From contig NZ_QDKQ01000011.1 in the NCBI RefSeq assembly GCF_003116815.1, positions 120,016 through 184,015 of the forward strand: a stretch of DNA of 64,000 nucleotides. The letters run 5' to 3'. The position numbers were made by a program, and so were the translations under genes. Source of the DNA: Caulobacter endophyticus. GTDB lineage: Bacteria; Pseudomonadota; Alphaproteobacteria; Caulobacterales; Caulobacteraceae. The notes under the pieces were generated by a model, which was given only the letters and a program-made list of their open reading frames with translations, searched no databases and was not told the DNA's origin. Below, piece after piece: positions 38,049-45,353 of the stretch (position 1 is the first letter of the stretch; the number at the start of each line of letters is the position of its first letter).

Positions 38049-38735
38049 TCAAGCCGCGTCGTGGAAGATCACGCCCAGCGTCCGGCGGGTTCCGCCGCGC
38101 ACCTCGCTGACGCCGTGGCGCAGGATACGGCGGTGGACACCGCGCGTTCCCTCGGCCGGCCGTTCGCGCACGGCGAAGATCACGCCCTCGCCCTGGGCCA
38201 GGGGGACGACCTGGGCGGCCGACTGCTGGCGAGGCCGTTGCTCGACGATGACGAACTCGCCGCCCGTAAAGTCACGGCCGGGCTGGTCCAGCAGGAAGGC
38301 CGCCTGCAACGGGAACACGTGCTCGCCGTAGAGATCCTGGTGCAGGCAGTTGTAGTCGCCGGGGCCGTAGGTCAGCAGCAGCGGCGTCGGCCGCGTCTGG
38401 CCCGCCGCGTGGCAGCGCTCCAGCATGCCATCCAGCGCCTGCGGAAAGCGCCGCTCTTCGCCCAGTCGCGCCATCCACCCGTTGGCGATGGCGGCCAGCG
38501 GCGGATAGAGCCCGGCCCGCAGCCTCTGCACCGTCTCGGGCAAGGGATAGGCGAAATACTTGTATTCGCCGCGCCCGAAGCCGTGGCGGGCCATGACCAC
38601 CCGGCTTCGGAACGGCGCCTCCTCGGCATAGAGATCCGTCGCCCTGGCGCAGGTCTCCGGCGTCAGCACGGGACCAGTCAGGGCCCAGCCCCGGGCGTCG
38701 AGTTCGGCGGCGATGCGGGTCCAGTCCAGGTTCAA
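38049..38735 (-). CDS. 2OG-Fe(II) oxygenase coupled to an Ada-type gene
   Basis: The 228-residue product is a 2-oxoglutarate/iron oxygenase. YNCLHQDLYG supplies the H-x-D ligands, ILRHGVSEVRGGTRRTLGVI the distal His and the 2OG-binding Arg. It is not AlkB by sequence and looks closer to prolyl-hydroxylase-like enzymes. Its TTG start (38735) overlaps the TGA of the Ada-type gene by 4 bases, so the two are translated together. This coupling suggests a DNA-alkylation role (inference). Terminators at the 3' side isolate the pair from the adhesin. Confidence 0.85.
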   Translation of the reverse strand: MNLDWTRIAAELDARGWALTGPVLTPETCARATDLYAEEAPFRSRVVMARHGFGRGEYKYFAYPLPETVQRLRAGLYPPLAAIANGWMARLGEERRFPQALDGMLERCHAAGQTRPTPLLLTYGPGDYNCLHQDLYGEHVFPLQAAFLLDQPGRDFTGGEFVIVEQRPRQQSAAQVVPLAQGEGVIFAVRERPAEGTRGVHRRILRHGVSEVRGGTRRTLGVIFHDAA

Positions 38736-39454
38736 GCGGCGCGCTCCCGGGCCAGCAGGGCGCGCTTGCGCTCCACGCCCCAGCGATAGCCGGAGAGGCC
38801 GCCGTCCGAACGCACCACGCGGTGGCAGGGCGTCAGCACGGCGACGGGATTGGCGCCGCAGGCCCGGGCCACGGCGCGCACGGCCTGGGGCCGGCCGATG
38901 GCCTGGGCGACCTTGGCGTAGGAGGCGGTGGATCCGGCGGGAATCTCGCGCAGGGCCTTCCAGACCGCGCGCTGCAGGTCGGTGCCGCGCTCGTCCAGCG
39001 GCAGCGCCGCGGGGTGGCCGCCGTCGATGGCTGCGGCCAGGGCGGCGAGGGCGGGCGCGGCGACGGCGTCGTCTTCCTGCAGCCGGGCGCGGGGGAAGCG
39101 GGCGGCCAGATCCTCGCGCATTTCGACGCGGTCCGATCCCATGATCAGCAGGGCCAAGCCCGCCTCCGAGATCGCCGCCAGCGCCAGGCCCAACGGCGTG
39201 TCGCCAAAGCCGTAGGCCAGGGTCTCGATGGGCTCGTCGGGACGGCAGCGCAGGCAGGCGCGCAGGCCCGCGGCGCGGGCGGCTTCTCGGGTTTCGTAGA
39301 AGGCGACGTTGCGGCGCAGGGGACGGCCCGCGCAGCTGGGGCGGCAATAGACGCCCGTGGTGCGCACGCCGCAGAAGAAGGCGCCGTCGGCGGCGCGGTC
39401 GCGGTGCTCGACGGCGGCCCAGCGGTCATCGTCGCTCAGGAAGCTGGTGGTCAT
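38732..39454 (-). CDS. ada: Ada-type methyltransferase lacking the AraC domain
   Basis: The 240-residue product has the Ada N-terminal zinc/phosphotriester domain with four cysteines (FFCGVR, VYCRPSC, CLRC) and the C-terminal O6-methylguanine methyltransferase domain with LTPCHRVVRSDGG. In E. coli Ada (354 residues) an AraC-type DNA-binding domain lies between them. Here the link is only a short segment (PIETLAYGFGDTPLGLALAA). It can repair but probably cannot act as an AraC-type activator. AAGGAG precedes the ATG. It is the first gene of a pair with the 2OG oxygenase. Confidence 0.9.
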   Translation of the reverse strand: MTTSFLSDDDRWAAVEHRDRAADGAFFCGVRTTGVYCRPSCAGRPLRRNVAFYETREAARAAGLRACLRCRPDEPIETLAYGFGDTPLGLALAAISEAGLALLIMGSDRVEMREDLAARFPRARLQEDDAVAAPALAALAAAIDGGHPAALPLDERGTDLQRAVWKALREIPAGSTASYAKVAQAIGRPQAVRAVARACGANPVAVLTPCHRVVRSDGGLSGYRWGVERKRALLARERAA

Positions 39455-39530
39455 GTCGGTCTCCTTTCGGATCTGCCGACAGGATCGCGCCGTCGTCGCC
39501 GCGCGTCATTCCGATGCTTGCGGTCAAACG

Positions 39531-39565
39531 AAAACCGCCGCCGGACGCCAAGTCCCGGCGGCGGT
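39531..39565 (-). terminator. Rho-independent terminator of the tipF-like gene
   Basis: On the minus strand the 11-bp stem ACCGCCGCCGG/CCGGCGGCGGT is followed by TTTT. It begins 25 bases after the stop. Confidence 0.85.
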
Positions 39566-39589
39566 CGAAATCTCAGAACCCGAAGAAGC

Positions 39590-40855
39590 CTACCAGTTGG
39601 CGGCGCGGCGGCGCAGCGGGGCCTGGACGAAGTCGGCGGGCGGATCGGTCTCGGCCAGCACCGCGTCGCGGATCGCGCGCGGTTCGCCGAAGAGGTGGCC
39701 CTGGCCATAGCCGATGTCGAGATCGAGGATCTCGGCGATCTGGCGTTCACCCTCGACCTTCTCGGCGATCACCTCGACGCCGTAGCGGCGCATCAGGGCG
39801 GCGAAGTCGGCGGCGTTCAGGTCGGGCAGGGAGCTCAACACCAGCTTGCCGTCCAGCTCTTCCAACTGCTCCAGGATCATCTGGGCGCCGACCTTGACGT
39901 ACTTGACGTCGGCGCGGGCCAGGTCCTGGAAGTCGAGGTCCAGGTCCACGACCTTGTCGAGGCTGAACTGGAAGCCCAGGCTGGCCAGGCGTGCCATGTG
40001 GCGGGCCTCCACCGGGCCGCGCTGGTTGAAGGCGGTCTGGCCCAGTTCGAAGATCAGCGAGCCGGCCAAGTCCTTGTTGCCCTGCAGGAACTCGAGGAAC
40101 TGCGGGAAGAAGGTCTCGTCGGCCAGGCTGGCCAGCGAGATGTTGCAGAAGATCCCGACCTTGCGGTCCTGCTTGGCCAGGCGGCGGACGATCTGCACGC
40201 AGCGGAACAGCAGCAGGTTGTCGACGGCCGTCATCAGGCCCTCGGGCTCGGCCACGGCCAGGTATTCGGCCGGCATCATCACGCGGCCGGTCTCGTCGCG
40301 CAGGCGCGAGAAGCTTTCGTAGAAGACGGTGCGGCGTTGGGGCAGGCTGACGACCGGCTGCAGATAGAGGTCGACGCGGTTTTCGGCCAGCGCGTCCTGC
40401 ACGGCTTCGAGCACGGCGTTGACAGGGGCGGCGCCGCGGCCGCGGGCGTCGTGGCGGGCGGCCGCGACCTGGTGGGTCAGCTGGCTTTCCAGGCGCTCGC
40501 TCATGCGCTGCATCAGGTCTTCAAGCTGGTGGACTTCGCTGGTCAGCTCGGCCGAGCGCTTCTCGGCGTCCTCGGCGACGCTTTCGACCAGGCTGGTCAT
40601 GCGCGCGTCGATCTTCTCGATCTGCTCGACCAGGATGCCGTGGGCCTCGCGCACGGTCTCGATGTCCAGCTTCAGCTGGGCGTTGTCGAACAGGTTGCTG
40701 ACGATGCCGTGGAACGCGAAGCACAGGCCCAGCGACCCGATGAAGGCCGACAGGCCGACGGCAGGCGTCGCTCCCATGCGCCACAGCAGCAGGGAGACGA
40801 TAAGAGCCAGGCAAAGATAGGCGCCGGTCAGTAAAGCCAGCTTGAGCCTTCGCAT
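39590..40855 (-). CDS. tipF: TipF-like degenerate EAL-domain membrane protein
   Basis: The 421-residue product has two N-terminal transmembrane helices (about 5-25 and 33-55), a coiled coil (about 56-135), and an EAL-type domain from about 150. Catalytic motifs are degenerate: the E-A-L triplet is ESF (Glu180), and the D-D-F-G region reads SLDKVVDLDL. This matches TipF of Caulobacter, a c-di-GMP-binding receptor that helps place the flagellum at the new pole. Its gene has its own terminator and is divergent from feoAB. Gene name is assigned from architecture, without alignment. Confidence 0.85.
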   Translation of the reverse strand: MRRLKLALLTGAYLCLALIVSLLLWRMGATPAVGLSAFIGSLGLCFAFHGIVSNLFDNAQLKLDIETVREAHGILVEQIEKIDARMTSLVESVAEDAEKRSAELTSEVHQLEDLMQRMSERLESQLTHQVAAARHDARGRGAAPVNAVLEAVQDALAENRVDLYLQPVVSLPQRRTVFYESFSRLRDETGRVMMPAEYLAVAEPEGLMTAVDNLLLFRCVQIVRRLAKQDRKVGIFCNISLASLADETFFPQFLEFLQGNKDLAGSLIFELGQTAFNQRGPVEARHMARLASLGFQFSLDKVVDLDLDFQDLARADVKYVKVGAQMILEQLEELDGKLVLSSLPDLNAADFAALMRRYGVEVIAEKVEGERQIAEILDLDIGYGQGHLFGEPRAIRDAVLAETDPPADFVQAPLRRRAANW

Positions 40856-41017
40856 TTCGGGTCCCTACGAATCGCTTGCAAAAATTAATGCAACCGGAGC
40901 GGCCTTGAGTCGAATAGATTAACGCGGCTGGGCCATTACGCCGCGCCATGCCTGTTAATTTTTTCCGCGACCGGCGTTCGAACGGGGCATCTTTCATCGA
41001 CAGTGGCGGTTGGGGCT

Positions 41018-41032
41018 GATAATCGTTCGCAA
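41018..41032 (+). promoter_or_regulatory. Possible Fur box upstream of feoAB
   Basis: TGATAAT-C-GTTCGCA (15 bases from about 41017) has one half matching the 7-1-7 Fur pattern and one degenerate half. Placement 25 bases before feoA makes iron control plausible but unproven. Confidence 0.35.
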
Positions 41033-41055
41033 GTTTTCGCCGCGAGGCTTGAAGA

Positions 41056-41367
41056 ATGTCCGACGCCGTCCTCACCGCCGATGCCAGCCTTGCCTCCGAC
41101 GCGGCGACCCGCGACCTGAGCACGGCCAAGCGTGGCGAGGCGGGTGTCATCGTCGCCGTGCGCGGCCAGACCGGCGCCCCCGAGGCCGTGGCCGCCGAGG
41201 AACTGGAGCGCCGCCTGCTGGAGATGGGCTTCGTCGAGGGCGCGCGCATCGAGATCCTGCAGGAAGGCCTCTTTGGCCGTGATCCCCTGGCCGTGCGGGT
41301 GGACGACACCCGCGTGGCCCTGCGCCGCCGCGAGGCGCGCGCCGTGACCGTTCAGTTCGACGGATAG
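41056..41367 (+). CDS. feoA: Ferrous iron transport protein A
   Basis: The 103-residue product is a small SH3-like cytoplasmic protein that supports FeoB. The core (RRLLEMGFVEGARIEILQEG, then DPLAVRVDDTRVALRRREA) is typical. It has an extra N-terminal stretch of about 25 residues. It lies 5 nt upstream of feoB and is probably co-translated. Confidence 0.93.
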   Translation: MSDAVLTADASLASDAATRDLSTAKRGEAGVIVAVRGQTGAPEAVAAEELERRLLEMGFVEGARIEILQEGLFGRDPLAVRVDDTRVALRRREARAVTVQFDG

Positions 41368-41372
41368 ACGCT

Positions 41373-43247
41373 TTGACCGACACCGCTATCCGGCCCGCGC
41401 GCGTCGCGCTGGTCGGCAATCCGAATTCCGGCAAGACCGCGCTGTTCAACGCCCTGACCGGGGCCCGCCAGAAGGTGGCCAACTACGCCGGCGTCACCGT
41501 CGAGCGCAAGGAAGGCCAACTGGTCACGCCGGGCGGCCGCACCGTCAGCGTGATCGACCTGCCGGGCACCTATTCCCTGCGCGCCCGCAGCCCCGACGAG
41601 GTGGTCACCCGTGACGCCGTGCTCGGCCGCCTTTCGGGCGAGACCGCGCCTGACGTGCTGGTCTGCGTGGCCGACGCCACCAACCTGCGCCTCGTGCTGC
41701 GCCTGGTGCTGGAACTGAAGCAGGTGGGCCGGCCGTTCGTGCTGGCCCTAAACATGTTCGACATCGCCCAGCGCCAGGGCCTGCGCATCGACGTGGAGCA
41801 GCTGGGGCGCGAGATCGGCGCGCCGATCGTCACCACCGTGGCGACCCGCAAGCGCGGCCTCGACGAGTTGCTGACCCAGGTCGACACCCTGACGCTGACC
41901 CATTCCAACGTTGGCACCAACACCTGGCGCGAGCCCAGCGCCGGCGAGATCCGCGCGGCCCACGCCGAGTCCCAGCGGATCTTCCGCGCCTGCGTGCGTC
42001 CGCCCGAGCGGCCCGACACGGTGACCGGCAAGATCGACGCGGTTCTGCTGCACCCGGTGGCGGGGCTGCTGATCCTGACCGTCCTGATGTTCACCGTGTT
42101 CCAGTCGGTGTTCACCTGGGCCACCGTGCCGGCCGACGCCATCGACGCCGGCTTCGCGGCCCTGGCCGGACTGGTGTCGGAGCATCTGCCCGAGGGCCTG
42201 CTGGCCAGCTTCATCGCCGACGGCCTGATCGCCGGGGTGGGCAGCGTGCTGGTGTTCCTGCCCCAGATCCTGGTGCTGTTCTTCTTCATCCTGCTGCTGG
42301 AAGACAGCGGCTACATGACCCGCGCGGCCTTCCTGCTGGACAAGCTGATGGGCGTGGCCGGCCTGCATGGCCGGGCCTTCATTCCGCTGCTGTCGAGCCA
42401 CGCCTGCGCCATTCCCGGGATCATGTCGACGCGGGTGATCGACAACAAGCGCGACCGCCTGACCACGATCCTGATCGCGCCGCTGATGACCTGCTCGGCG
42501 CGCGTGCCGGTCTACACCCTGATCATCGGCGCCTTCATTCCCCATCAGAAGGTGTGGGGGGTGTTCTCCCTGCAGGGCCTGGTGATGTTCGGGCTGTACG
42601 CCTCGGGCATCATCTTCGGCCTGCTGGTGTCGTTCGTGATCCGCCGGATCTTCTGGCGGGGCGCTGCCGAGCCGCTGATGATGGAGTTGCCGACCTATCG
42701 CTGGCCCGAGCCGCGCAACGTGCTGCTGAACCTGTGGACCCGCGCCAAGATCTTCATGAACCGCGCCGGCCGCATCATCCTGCCCCTGATGGTGCTGGTC
42801 TGGGTGCTGTCGACCTTCCCCTATCCGCCGGAAGGCGCGACGGGGCCGGCCATCGACTACAGCATCGCCGGCCGCCTGGGTAAGTTCATCGCCCCGGTGA
42901 TGGAGCCCATCGGCTTCAATTGGCAGATGACCGTGGCCCTGATCCCCGGCATGGCCGCCCGCGAAGTGGCCGTGGCCGTGCTGGGCACGGTCTACGCCGT
43001 CGGCGGCGACGCGGACTCCCACGATGCGCTGACCAGCCTGCTGTCCCAGCAGTGGTCGCTGGCCACGGCCCTGGCCTTCCTGGCCTGGTACGTGTTCGCG
43101 CCGCAGTGCCTGCCCACCCTGGGCGTGGTCAAGCGCGAGACCAACAGCTGGGTCTGGCCGACGGTGATGTTCGTCTACATGGTGGGCCTAGCCTACCTGG
43201 CGGCCTTCGTCGTCTACCACACGGCCGTGGCGCTGGGCGCGGGGTGA
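41373..43247 (+). CDS. feoB: Ferrous iron transport protein B
   Basis: FeoB imports Fe(II) across the inner membrane, driven or gated by its GTPase domain. The 624-residue product has the G1 motif GNPNSGKT (15-22), switch region NYAGVTVERK, G3 DLPGTYSL, G4 LNMFD, and then the polytopic domain with two conserved gate regions (SHACAIPGIMSTR and FAPQCLP). The start is TTG at 41373, 5 nt after feoA. It lacks a C-terminal FeoC-like extension and is of short to normal length. Confidence 0.96.
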   Translation: MTDTAIRPARVALVGNPNSGKTALFNALTGARQKVANYAGVTVERKEGQLVTPGGRTVSVIDLPGTYSLRARSPDEVVTRDAVLGRLSGETAPDVLVCVADATNLRLVLRLVLELKQVGRPFVLALNMFDIAQRQGLRIDVEQLGREIGAPIVTTVATRKRGLDELLTQVDTLTLTHSNVGTNTWREPSAGEIRAAHAESQRIFRACVRPPERPDTVTGKIDAVLLHPVAGLLILTVLMFTVFQSVFTWATVPADAIDAGFAALAGLVSEHLPEGLLASFIADGLIAGVGSVLVFLPQILVLFFFILLLEDSGYMTRAAFLLDKLMGVAGLHGRAFIPLLSSHACAIPGIMSTRVIDNKRDRLTTILIAPLMTCSARVPVYTLIIGAFIPHQKVWGVFSLQGLVMFGLYASGIIFGLLVSFVIRRIFWRGAAEPLMMELPTYRWPEPRNVLLNLWTRAKIFMNRAGRIILPLMVLVWVLSTFPYPPEGATGPAIDYSIAGRLGKFIAPVMEPIGFNWQMTVALIPGMAAREVAVAVLGTVYAVGGDADSHDALTSLLSQQWSLATALAFLAWYVFAPQCLPTLGVVKRETNSWVWPTVMFVYMVGLAYLAAFVVYHTAVALGAG

Positions 43248-43283
43248 GTCGTCGAAGGGGCGAGGCCGTGTTAGGCTTCGCCC

Positions 43284-43556
43284 ATGACGATCCAGTTCGA
43301 CATCGCCAAGCTCAATAGCCTCGACGAACTCCTGGCCGTGATCGATGCAGGCGAGGACATGACGCTCGTTCGTGACGGCAAGGTCATAGCGACGGTGAAT
43401 GTCGAGAGGAACCCCGAAGGGCTGGATGCGCCCAAGGTACAGCGTCGGCTAGGCCTTTGGGAGCATCTCAATCTGGACATCCCCGCCGAGGTGTTCACCG
43501 ACTCCGATCCGGAACTCGAAGACCTGATGGATGAGCCGATCTGGCCTAAGGCATGA
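43284..43556 (+). CDS. Antitoxin of a VapBC-like toxin-antitoxin pair
   Basis: The 90-residue product (MTIQFDIAKLNSLDELLAVI opening) has an N-terminal DNA-binding-like half and an acidic C-terminal half (DSDPELEDLMDEPIW) expected to wrap the toxin. Its stop overlaps the toxin start by 4 bases (ATGA), the usual coupling in type II modules. The Phd/YefM-like assignment is by context and size; no strong motif is seen. Confidence 0.75.
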   Translation: MTIQFDIAKLNSLDELLAVIDAGEDMTLVRDGKVIATVNVERNPEGLDAPKVQRRLGLWEHLNLDIPAEVFTDSDPELEDLMDEPIWPKA

Positions 43557-43945
43557 GGCTGCTGCTCGATACGCACGCCTTCGTCTGGTCGGCGACACGA
43601 GTGAACATGCTGCCTTCGGCGGTTATCGCTGCTTTGAACGATCTTGAGAACGAAATCTTCGTGAGCGCGGTGAGCGCCTATGAGATCGAGTACAAACGGG
43701 ATCGCGACGTCCTGCTGCGTAGCCTGCCAGCCGAACTCGACCCAATGGTGACGCTGCAGGGGATGGCTTGGCTGCCTATTACTCAAGAGCACGCGGCCGC
43801 GGCGGCGCGCTTGCCGCAATATCATCGTCATCCGTGGGATCGCATCCTTGTCGCCCAGGCTATTCTCGACGGGATGCAGTTGGTGACGACCGTAAGCTGG
43901 CCGCCTACGACGTTTCGATCCTCTGGTAGACCGACGCGCCTTTAG
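43553..43945 (+). CDS. vapC: PIN-domain toxin (VapC-like), C-terminus frameshifted
   Basis: PIN-domain toxins cleave RNA using clustered acidic residues. The product as read has 130 residues: LLLDTHAFVWSA (first Asp), SAYEIEYK (Glu) and HPWDRILVAQAIL (Asp) are present. After LVT the frame runs into TVSWPPTTFRSSGRPTRL, which is unlike the family. Shifting the frame by one base from about 43887 gives DRKLAAYDVSILW and a stop at 43927-43929, the expected end, including the last conserved Asp. One base appears to be missing near 43885-43888. Either the toxin is inactivated or this is a sequencing error. Confidence 0.8.
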   Translation: MRLLLDTHAFVWSATRVNMLPSAVIAALNDLENEIFVSAVSAYEIEYKRDRDVLLRSLPAELDPMVTLQGMAWLPITQEHAAAAARLPQYHRHPWDRILVAQAILDGMQLVTTVSWPPTTFRSSGRPTRL

Positions 43946-44820
43946 CGCGTCGGGACCGGAACCTCGCCGCGGTAGTCGTAGAAGCCGCGGCCGGTCTTCT
44001 TGCCGAGCCACCCGGCCTCGACATACTTCACCAGCAGCGGGCAGGGGCGGTACTTGCTGTCGGCCAGGCCTTCGTAGAGCACATTCATGATGCTCAGCAC
44101 GGTGTCCAGGCCGATGAAGTCGCCCAGCTCCAGCGGGCCCATCGGATGGTTGGCGCCCAGCTTCATGGCCGTGTCGATGGCCTCGACGGTGCCGACGCCT
44201 TCGTACAGCGTGTAGATCGCCTCGTTGATCATCGGCACCAGCACGCGGTTGACGATGAAGGCGGGGAAATCCTCGGCGTTGCTGGTGATCTTGCCCAGCG
44301 ACTTGGCGAAGGCCACGGCCGTCTCGTAGGTCGGCACGTCGGTGGCGATGCCGCGGATGATCTCGACGAGCTTCATCAGCGGCACGGGGTTCATGAAGTG
44401 CAGGCCGATGAACCGCTCGGGACGGTCGGTGGTCGAGGCCAGGCGCGTGATCGAGATCGACGAGGTGTTCGAGGCCAGCAGCGTGTCGGGCTTCAGGTGC
44501 GGCTGCAGGCTGCGGAAGATGGCCTTCTTGACCTCTTCGTTTTCGGTGGCGGCCTCGATGGCCAGGTCCGTCTGGCCGATCGCCTCGACGCCCTCGGCGA
44601 CGGTGACGCGGGCCAGGGCGGCGTCGGCCGCGGCCTGGTCGATGATATTGCGGCTCACCTGACGCGCCAGGTTCTTGCCGATCAGCGCGATGCCGGCGTC
44701 GATGCGCTCGCGCGAGACGTCGTGCAGGCGCACGTCGTAGCCACCCAGCGCGCAGACGTGGGCGATGCCCGAACCCATCTGGCCAGCGCCGATCACGCCG
44801 ACCGTCTTGATATCAACCAT
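43942..44820 (-). CDS. 3-hydroxybutyryl-CoA dehydrogenase
   Basis: The 292-residue product has the NAD-binding N-terminus GVIGAGQMGSGIAHVCALGG, the catalytic His context GLHFMNPVPLMKLVEII, and the C-terminal helical domain ending near GRGFYDY. It oxidises 3-hydroxyacyl-CoA to acetoacetyl-CoA in short-chain fatty-acid or polyhydroxybutyrate metabolism. Its 3' end overlaps the frameshifted toxin reading frame by 4 bases. It has the normal length for the PaaH/Hbd type. Confidence 0.95.
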   Translation of the reverse strand: MVDIKTVGVIGAGQMGSGIAHVCALGGYDVRLHDVSRERIDAGIALIGKNLARQVSRNIIDQAAADAALARVTVAEGVEAIGQTDLAIEAATENEEVKKAIFRSLQPHLKPDTLLASNTSSISITRLASTTDRPERFIGLHFMNPVPLMKLVEIIRGIATDVPTYETAVAFAKSLGKITSNAEDFPAFIVNRVLVPMINEAIYTLYEGVGTVEAIDTAMKLGANHPMGPLELGDFIGLDTVLSIMNVLYEGLADSKYRPCPLLVKYVEAGWLGKKTGRGFYDYRGEVPVPTR

Positions 44821-44993
44821 GAAAATCCAAGCCTTCGCTCACGGTCGCGCAGGCTCCCGGCAGGGCGCGCTGGACCGTCGCGAAAGTTCTAGCACGAGTA
44901 GCCGCACGCTCGCCAAGGGCTTTGCTGCGTTGCACACGCCGGGTGACCGGCGTTCGGCCCGCTGTTCCCGGATTATCCGCCTGTCGGAAAGGG

Positions 44994-45266
44994 TCAGGCG
45001 ATCAGTTCGGGATCGTTTCGCCGCAGCCAGGCGGCGGCATAGGAGCATAGCGGAGTGATCCGCATGCCCTCTGCCCGGGCCACTTCGGCGACCCTGGTCA
45101 TCAGGCGGCCGGCCGCGCCGGTGCCGCGCAGGGCGGGATCGGCCTCCACATGCGGGATGACCAGGCGATGGCCGCTGCGCTGGTAGTCGGCGAAGGCGAT
45201 CAGGCCGTCGACTTCCAGTTCGTAGCGGCTCTTTGCGGGGTTGTGGCTGAAGAGGTCGTCGCTCAT
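44994..45266 (-). CDS. Small GNAT-type N-acetyltransferase (PF14542-like)
   Basis: The 90-residue product is a minimal acetyltransferase of the YjdJ/PF14542 type: the GLIAFADYQRSGHRLVIPH core, DPALRGTGAAGRLM acetyl-CoA-binding turn, and ITPLCSYAAAWLRRNDP ending. Start ATG 45266 gives the usual size; an upstream extension to 45326 would run through a hairpin. It lies downstream of pheT on the same strand, past a probable terminator. Confidence 0.88.
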   Translation of the reverse strand: MSDDLFSHNPAKSRYELEVDGLIAFADYQRSGHRLVIPHVEADPALRGTGAAGRLMTRVAEVARAEGMRITPLCSYAAAWLRRNDPELIA

Positions 45267-45282
45267 GGGCCTGAAACGCGAA

Positions 45283-45323
45283 AGGGGCGAAGGTGGATGC
45301 AGCGCAGCATCACCTTCGCCCCT
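45283..45323 (-). terminator. Hairpin terminator after pheT
   Basis: AGGGGCGAAGGT pairs with ACCTTCGCCCCT, and an inner GATGC/GCATC pair follows after one bulged base. On the minus strand it is followed by TTTCGCGTTTC. The T-run is weak. Confidence 0.7.
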
Positions 45324-45353
45324 CACATGGCGCTCAGGCCCGTGGCTTCAAGC

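Noticed and set aside
38822..40834. 670-codon open frame on the plus strand
   Set aside because: It is antisense to ada and tipF, both well supported.
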